Assembly (NCBI GenBank): GCA_001970955.1
Contig: MPUH01000904.1
Span: 1 to 30,087, forward strand
DNA length: 30,087 nucleotides
Reading direction: 5' to 3'
Source of the DNA: Stentor coeruleus
Taxonomy: Eukaryota > Ciliophora > Heterotrichea > Heterotrichida > Stentoridae
Part shown: positions 25,683 through 30,087 of the stretch, piece by piece
Position numbering within the stretch: the stretch's first letter is position 1
Layout of the letters: each line of letters begins with the position of its first letter
The notes under the pieces: model-generated
The model's database searches: none
What the model saw: the letters and a program-made list of their open reading frames with translations, nothing else
What the model was told of the DNA's origin: nothing
Made by a program: the position numbers and the translations under genes

Positions 25683-26142
25683 TTAACAGCTTTTGCTACT
25701 GATTTTTTTAATTTTTTCTTCTTTCTTATTTTCTGCATCTAGATTTTTTTCTTTTTCAAATAAGCTAATATGCTTGTATATCTGGCTCTGTTTTCAACGC
25801 TACGACTGCGTTTATCTTTGTCAAATCTACTGAAAAAGCCTTTTTTGATTTATTTTTGTGAGAGTTTTCAGTTATCATTGTGCTAATGCTATTAAGATCA
25901 AGTGGGGAGGAACAGCTATTGGATTTATTCTTAGATTTTTGGTTTTCATGAAATTTTGTAGGCGAATTTGCTTGCTTTGATAATCGATTTCGTTTTTCTT
26001 TATTTCTTTGAGTAGTTGGTATAGCTTTGTTGTTTTTTAAGAGATGCTTTTTGTCGATAGGCTTTTCTAAGAGATTTTTGATGATTTTGTCAATCGCTAA
26101 TGGGTTTCGGTATTGTTTTAATGCTTTTATATAATTTTGCAT
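25683..26142 (-). CDS. Hypothetical Lys-rich protein with 16-nt intron, join complement(25683..25787, 25804..26142)
   Basis: The spliced product is 147 residues. Exon 1 (113 codons) starts at the ATG at 26142 (M-Q-N-Y-I-K-A-L-K); a longer frame would need a TTG start. Unspliced, it ends at a TAG at 25765. Directly after that TAG, another frame is open and strongly Lys/Glu-rich. Removing a 16-nt GT-AG intron (25788-25803) joins exon 1 to it exactly and extends the protein by 34 residues (I-N-A-V-S-Q-I-Y-K-H-I-S-L-F-E-K-E-K) to a TAA. The protein is highly basic, low in complexity, and has a Ser-rich centre (S-N-S-C-S-S-P). No domain or membrane segment. Nuclear or cytoskeletal localisation would be a guess. 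Confidence 0.62.
25788..25803 (-). other. 16-nt GT-AG intron
   Basis: On the coding strand it reads GTAGCGTTGAAAACAG. It has canonical ends, heterotrich length and the correct phase to join two coding-like frames that are otherwise offset by one base. This makes it the cleanest intron in the window. Confidence 0.65.
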
Positions 26143-26392
26143 GTTTATACATGTCAACTTTTTCTGATAATTTGTATTTTCTTTTTTTTTGATTTTTTAT
26201 TAGATCTGTTAAGAAAGACTTGTTTATTGCAGACTTTGGACAAGATTTTTCTAGGTATAAACTCAAAAAGAATTTCGGACAAGCTAATTTGATGATTGCG
26301 ATAACTTTTTCTATGAATAATGGTACTTGTATCGTCTTTGCATTTTTTTTCTCAATAGTACTTTTGCATAATAGCCTTGAATCAAGAAAAGA

Positions 26393-26581
26393 CTATTTTT
26401 TCAGCTTCACTATCTGCTTTTTCTTCTGTTCCTGCATGATTTCTTCAGGATATGTTGCAACAATTGGTCTTTTGTGCATATCCACTATCTGCTTTTTCTT
26501 CTGTTCCTGCATGATTTCTTCAGGATATGTTGCAACAATTGGTCTTTTGTGCATATCCAGCTCATTTTTAAAACTTTCCAT
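26393..26581 (-). CDS. Possible 62-aa protein with 25-residue tandem repeat
   Basis: The ATG at 26581 is only 32 bp from the divergent ATG at 26614. The product opens M-E-S-F-K-N-E-L and then carries an exact 25-residue unit (D-M-H-K-R-P-I-V-A-T-Y-P-E-E-I-M-Q-E-Q-K...) twice, finishing K-L-K-K. The unit is hydrophilic and well formed, unlike the Phe/Cys-rich antisense frame, so this strand is the likelier coding one. After its TAG the same frame stays open for about 100 more codons (to TGA at 26090-26092). An 18-nt GTGAAGC...AAATAG segment could be removed to join them, but it is longer than the 15-16 nt introns seen elsewhere. The gene may therefore be longer than called. Confidence 0.45.
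   Translation of the reverse strand: MESFKNELDMHKRPIVATYPEEIMQEQKKKQIVDMHKRPIVATYPEEIMQEQKKKQIVKLKK
26408..26557 (-). repeat. Perfect 75-bp tandem duplication
   Basis: Units 26408-26482 and 26483-26557 are identical and keep every frame open that one unit keeps open, because 75 is a multiple of three. They make up most of the small minus-strand gene. Like the 60-bp duplication at 10730-10849, the perfect match implies a recent event. Confidence 0.95.
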
Positions 26582-26613
26582 TTTGAATAATATGAATATA
26601 AAAAACTAGAAAA

Positions 26614-27864
26614 ATGTCTTCGCAAAATGATGGAAAATATGATTTTCCTATGAATCCTCGCAGATCCATGTATTTCCAAGATCTTAGAGTAGAACTTAAC
26701 GATATTCTCCTGTTACTCAACACACCAGGTTCTCAGCGACCACCAATAGCAATTCGAACTCTTCAAAATTTAACACGCAACATACCTTTTTTTAAGCAAT
26801 TAATAAATGATTACGAAGAACGTGCACATATTGAATGCTGTATGCACCTAAAGCATTTGTTTCTCGAAAAAAATTCCATTGTGTGTAAAGCTGGAGATGT
26901 TGGGGAATATTTTTATATTATCTTGCATGGTAATGTTAAAGTTGTTGCACCAGATGAAGGTGAAAGAAAGTTCAGTGAATGTACAATCTTAATGGCAGGG
27001 TGTGCATTTGGCGAGTACGCTTTACTAAAAAATCGTCCAAGAAGTGCAACTGTAGTCTGTGTCGACGATTCACATTTCGCCGTTCTATCTAAAAAAGACT
27101 TCCTCCGTATCTTAGGCACTTTCACCAATCGTAAATTCGACGAAATTGCCAGATTTTTAAAATCCTTACCTTTATTTGCTGGTTGGGGCTTAAACAGTTT
27201 AGTCCGCCTCGGTTATTATTTTCGGCCAATCAGATTCAAAAGAAATCAAAAAGTTTTTTCTGAGGGAGAGTCAGCAGAATTCGTATATATAATCAAAAAA
27301 GGTGAGCTCGAAATGAGCAAAGAAATCATTGTAAAAACCCCATCGCAAATCATTATAGGAAACTATGGAAGGCCTTTACCAAGTGTGAAAAAAAACCAGC
27401 TTCACACTCAAGGGCGTATTTCTATAGTTAGTTTTGGAGAAATTATAGGTGATGATGATGCGCTTAATGGTGAATATTATACAAAAACATGCAGGTGCTA
27501 TTCAAGTACTGCTGAAATGCTTCAAATTTCAAGTTTTGAGTTTAAAAAACGCATTCGAAGTGAGGAAAGCTTAAATATTTTAGCAGAAAAAAATGCTTTC
27601 CGAAATCAGCATCAAGATTTTACAGTGAGTATCATACAGCAGATTCAATCTTTAAGCGGGCGGATTATGAGGACAAAGACTTCTCAAGAACAGAAGTTTA
27701 TTTCTGATATAAAAGCTCTAAATCCATGGAACTCATCTATGAAAGCCATTAAATCGACCTTCCCAGGAATGGTTTTATCGCACAGGCCATCTTTTTCTTT
27801 GAATTCACCAATCTACAAAGATAAAATTGTTAGTCCGAAATATGGGGATACTGCAAAATTTTAA
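26614..27864 (+). CDS. Protein with two cyclic-nucleotide-binding (CNB) domains, second degenerate
   Basis: The product is 416 residues. CNB1 (about 72-170) has G-E-Y-F-Y-I-I-L-H-G (97-106) and a full phosphate-binding cassette, F-G-E-Y-A-L-L-K-N-R-P-R-S-A-T-V (132-147), with Glu134 and Arg143, the residues that hold the ribose and cyclic phosphate in PKA/PKG-type sites. CNB2 (about 187-312) has the fold (V-Y-I-I-K-K-G-E-L, 224-232) and F-G-E (274-276), but no P-R-x-A-T, so it probably cannot bind in the standard way; a long insert (about 240-266) separates its strands. There is no kinase domain and no inhibitor sequence resembling R-R-x-S/A before CNB1, so it is not a typical PKA regulatory subunit. 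It is best described as a CNB-domain signalling protein. Confidence 0.88.
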   Translation: MSSQNDGKYDFPMNPRRSMYFQDLRVELNDILLLLNTPGSQRPPIAIRTLQNLTRNIPFFKQLINDYEERAHIECCMHLKHLFLEKNSIVCKAGDVGEYFYIILHGNVKVVAPDEGERKFSECTILMAGCAFGEYALLKNRPRSATVVCVDDSHFAVLSKKDFLRILGTFTNRKFDEIARFLKSLPLFAGWGLNSLVRLGYYFRPIRFKRNQKVFSEGESAEFVYIIKKGELEMSKEIIVKTPSQIIIGNYGRPLPSVKKNQLHTQGRISIVSFGEIIGDDDALNGEYYTKTCRCYSSTAEMLQISSFEFKKRIRSEESLNILAEKNAFRNQHQDFTVSIIQQIQSLSGRIMRTKTSQEQKFISDIKALNPWNSSMKAIKSTFPGMVLSHRPSFSLNSPIYKDKIVSPKYGDTAKF

Positions 27865-28429
27865 ATTTTTGACTTCTAATCAATAACAATTGCTTTTTTT
27901 AATGTTTTAATAAAAAGGTTTAATATAATTTTAGGAAAATAATCATTAGTTATTAGCTTATAAAAAACCAAAATTTAAAATTACTGATTACGTGAATCTT
28001 ATATAATAATTATAAGAGAAAATTATAATATATTAATTTTGATATATTTAAACAAAACATCTTTCCACAGTACATCAATTCTACAGCTAGATTAGTAATT
28101 CTTTTACAAAAAAAGCAAAAAACTAAATTAATAGCTACTTCCATAATTTTTATTTATATGATAGAAAAAGTAATATGCTTCAAATAAATTTATTCATATT
28201 TCACACTATCCAGCTTTGGATACATCTTAAACTTTTTATTAAAGGAATTATTTGCATATAAAAGTTAGGAATTAAAATTATTTTTTTATGGAGTATTATT
28301 TTGTAAGAATTTGTATATAGAATGATTGTTGGTATATCAGACATCGAATTTGGTAAGAGTAGTAAGTAAATAAATCTAGCATTAAACTAAGAATTTAATT
28401 TTCTAAGGTATGGCTCTTGTATATATAAA
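27865..28429. other. Intergenic gap, nothing recognised
   Basis: AT-rich flank between two plus-strand genes. Near its end (28410) lies an upstream ATG whose nine-codon frame (stop at 28434-28436) overlaps the start of the next gene. Confidence 0.5.
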
Positions 28430-29026
28430 ATGCTAGTCCTTTTGATATTAGCCCATGTCTTAGGCACTCCACTTCCTCCTCTCTGGCCAGATAATCTTTG
28501 GCAAAACATTACTATAAACCTAGAATCAGGTAGTGGAGGTACCGCCGTATATTATTTCTACTCAAATCAAGGATGGAGACTATACTTGAGTTACTTTTCT
28601 TTGAACTATTGTGGACAAACCCCAAAGTATTCTGCTTGTATTCAGACCTTTGTTAATCAAACTTTGTATATACAAACACTATCTGACTGTTGCATTTGTT
28701 GTAATGAGACCCAAGGCTGCTCTTTTGCATATTCTGCAGATTGGATGAAAAATGCTCAGTTTATAGATCAAGAAATTCATAATGGGTATCAGAGTTATAA
28801 GTGGAAAATTATTACTGATCAGGAACTTTATTATTATGAAACTGCGAAAACTGAACCTTTAGATAGAATAACTATTGCTATTTATGATTCAAAAGGGAAT
28901 AGTGTTAGTTCATATCCTCAAAGGTTAGATCCCCCTCAGTTATATACACCTTGTAATGGGGAAATTAATTATTGCCCATGGGTTGAATGTGCATCTAAAA
29001 GAAATCAAAAGATGCATACGTCATAG
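28430..29026 (+). CDS. Secreted cysteine-rich protein, 198 aa
   Basis: A short signal peptide (about 1-12, L-V-L-L-I-L-A-H-V-L-G) is followed by P-L-P-P-L-W-P-D, potential N-glycosylation sites (N-I-T, N-Q-T, N-E-T) and at least ten Cys, including C-C-I-C-C (about 87-91) and a C-N-G ... Y-C-P-W-V-E-C cluster near the end. W-M-K-N-A-Q-F and Y-Y-Y-E-T ... P-L-D-R-I lie between. The layout (P-P-L-W-P start, C-C-x-C-C, then W, then Y-Y-E-T and D-R-I) resembles a protist family of small secreted proteins that I cannot name with confidence; an ependymin-like relation is possible. There is no enzymatic motif. A disulphide-bonded secreted or lysosomal-type product is inferred. Start choice: the ATG at 28430 is the only one in front of the signal peptide. 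Confidence 0.75.
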   Translation: MLVLLILAHVLGTPLPPLWPDNLWQNITINLESGSGGTAVYYFYSNQGWRLYLSYFSLNYCGQTPKYSACIQTFVNQTLYIQTLSDCCICCNETQGCSFAYSADWMKNAQFIDQEIHNGYQSYKWKIITDQELYYYETAKTEPLDRITIAIYDSKGNSVSSYPQRLDPPQLYTPCNGEINYCPWVECASKRNQKMHTS

Positions 29027-29638
29027 TTTAGTTATTAATTATTTTAGTAACCTTAGCTCAAATAAAAATAAATTCATACCTGAATTAAAGTTTTTATAAT
29101 CGATTAATCAGTTATAATGAATCCATTATCATATGCTAATAATTCAGCATCTTAGCTCAGAAGTTAAATCATTTTTCTTTATCTAAAATTAACCAAAATT
29201 ATAAACTACATAATGTTTTTTTATAAGCATAGCTGAAACCTATTATAAAATAATATTTTATAATTAGTTCGTATAACAATATATACATATAATATTTTTT
29301 GTGGATTTTCACTCATACCTGAAAATCATTTTTATTATTTGTTTCTCAAAATCCTGTTACAAGTAAATCTGCTTATTATATGTGCTAACAATCTATAGTT
29401 TATGTAAAATATTGATTTATATTAAAATGAACAGTTGATGTATAAATATGTTAAAAGAAATAATTTATATATAGTGTCTCAGTTTTACTCAAGAAAAAAC
29501 CCCACCAGCCCTCCGGAGCTTAAACAATTACTCAGACACCGCCCATAAACTATATTCACTTGATTACTTTAACCCAAGAAAGGCGAAAGATGATTTATAT
29601 GTTACTACTGCAATATTCACTAAAGATTGGAAAAAGAT
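29027..29638. other. Gap with an exon-like stretch (29475-29648) lacking a start
   Basis: Most of the gap is AT-rich and empty. From 29475 to 29645 a 57-codon frame is open and unusually GC-rich for the window (T-P-P-A-L-R-S-L, D-Y-F-N-P-R-K-A-K-D-D-L-Y-V-T-T), ending in TAA at 29646-29648. In the same frame a leading ATG at 29448 is cut off by TAG at 29472-29474. No 15- or 16-nt GT-AG intron removes that TAG or links the frame to the next one. It may be a gene remnant or an exon with an unusual intron. Confidence 0.4.
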
Positions 29639-29920
29639 ATGGATTTAATTTGTGATATTATTCAATTTAGTAAAAATGTAGATTCTTTAAACAAAGTCCT
29701 GACTAATGACACATTTGAAAGAGATGGAAGCTATCATACTAAAGATAGGCTTGTTCAAATGGTTTGCAAAACACTGTGCTTTTCACTAAAAATTATTGTG
29801 ATCGGAAATTTTTACCCAGCAATACCTTTCTTTATTCAATCTCGACATATTTTGATGTTCATCGAAAGCATTTGGTTACTTTTTTATTTTGGGTATATCA
29901 TAGGCTTATTTTTTCAATAA
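29639..29920 (+). CDS. Possible small membrane protein, 93 aa
   Basis: The ATG at 29639 opens M-D-L-I-C-D-I-I-Q-F-S; the frame extends to a TTG at 29627 only. The first half is hydrophilic (S-K-N-V-D-S-L-N-K-V-L-T-N-D-T-F-E-R-D). The second half has two hydrophobic stretches (about 52-66 and 70-91) ending at the C-terminus, F-G-Y-I-I-G-L-F-F-Q, as in a tail-anchored or two-pass protein. I do not recognise it. The coding-like frame just upstream overlaps its start in another phase, and they cannot be joined by a 15- or 16-nt intron. Confidence 0.4.
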   Translation: MDLICDIIQFSKNVDSLNKVLTNDTFERDGSYHTKDRLVQMVCKTLCFSLKIIVIGNFYPAIPFFIQSRHILMFIESIWLLFYFGYIIGLFFQ

Positions 29921-30087
29921 GTAGATTTTTAAGATAGATATTAAAGACACTAAAATCTTTTATAAACTGTAGGATATAAGAATAAATCACAGAATTCGTT
30001 ATTATTGCTTCACTAAATAGTGAGCCTATGATAATTATAGTGTTGATAAAAAACATATTAATATTCTTCCTTAATAATTTTCAGAGG

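Noticed and set aside
26190..26205. Intron joining the 62-residue gene's extended frame to the gene at 26142
   Set aside because: No GT-AG segment of 15, 16 or 19 nt lies between the open frames, so they cannot be merged.
26220..26609. Plus-strand 129-codon Phe/Cys-rich frame
   Set aside because: It starts with TTG and is antisense to the hydrophilic repeat protein. The residue pattern is typical of an antisense of Lys/Glu-rich coding.
1..30087. tRNA, rRNA, CRISPR, telomeric repeats or intact transposons
   Set aside because: Searching by eye on both strands I found no convincing B-box, rRNA core, spaced repeats, terminal CCCTAACA-type repeats or transposase frame.

Overview
The window looks like macronuclear-type DNA of a heterotrich ciliate, most like Stentor. 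It is AT-rich and gene-dense, with long uninterrupted reading frames that use the standard code: genes end mostly in TAA or TAG and once in TGA. Intergenic gaps are often very short (53 bp between the kinase and GAS2-gene stops, 18 bp between the stops at 15078 and 15097, 32 bp between the starts at 26581 and 26614). The only introns I can support are 15 or 16 nt long (1365-1379, 3246-3260, 25788-25803). Such tiny introns with a standard code are a Stentor hallmark. Species assignment is inference from these traits.

Region 1-4204 is a tandem array of three pepsin-fold, membrane-anchored, secreted-pathway proteins. The first copy is cut by the window edge. Both complete copies have lost both catalytic aspartates and are read through a 15-nt GC-AG intron. 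Their spacers are largely shared. Region 4205-6051 is a long AT-rich gap. Region 6052-12473 holds an STE11/MEKK-like kinase, a tail-to-tail coiled-coil protein ending in a GAS2 (GAR) microtubule-binding domain, and a prenylated VWA-like protein whose MIDAS motifs run in permuted order.

Region 12474-18509 has four genes of unknown function, including a 682-residue helical-repeat-like protein. Region 18645-20121 has two tandem secreted methyltransferase-fold paralogues, followed by a coiled-coil gene on the other strand. Region 22283-25081 encodes a 932-residue CBM20-GT20-HAD protein with trehalose-6-phosphate synthase/phosphatase architecture but degenerate active sites. Region 25683-27864 contains two small minus-strand genes, one with a 16-nt intron, and a divergently transcribed two-CNB-domain protein. 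The end of the window carries a secreted Cys-rich protein and a small membrane-protein candidate.

There is no operon logic and no mobile element, CRISPR array or tRNA that I can support. Three themes recur. One is pseudoenzymes: the protease-like array, the TPS/TPP-like protein, one methyltransferase paralogue and a degenerate CNB domain. The second is recent short tandem duplication (60 and 75 bp units, plus the 1.9 kb gene unit). The third is minute introns that hide in or extend reading frames.
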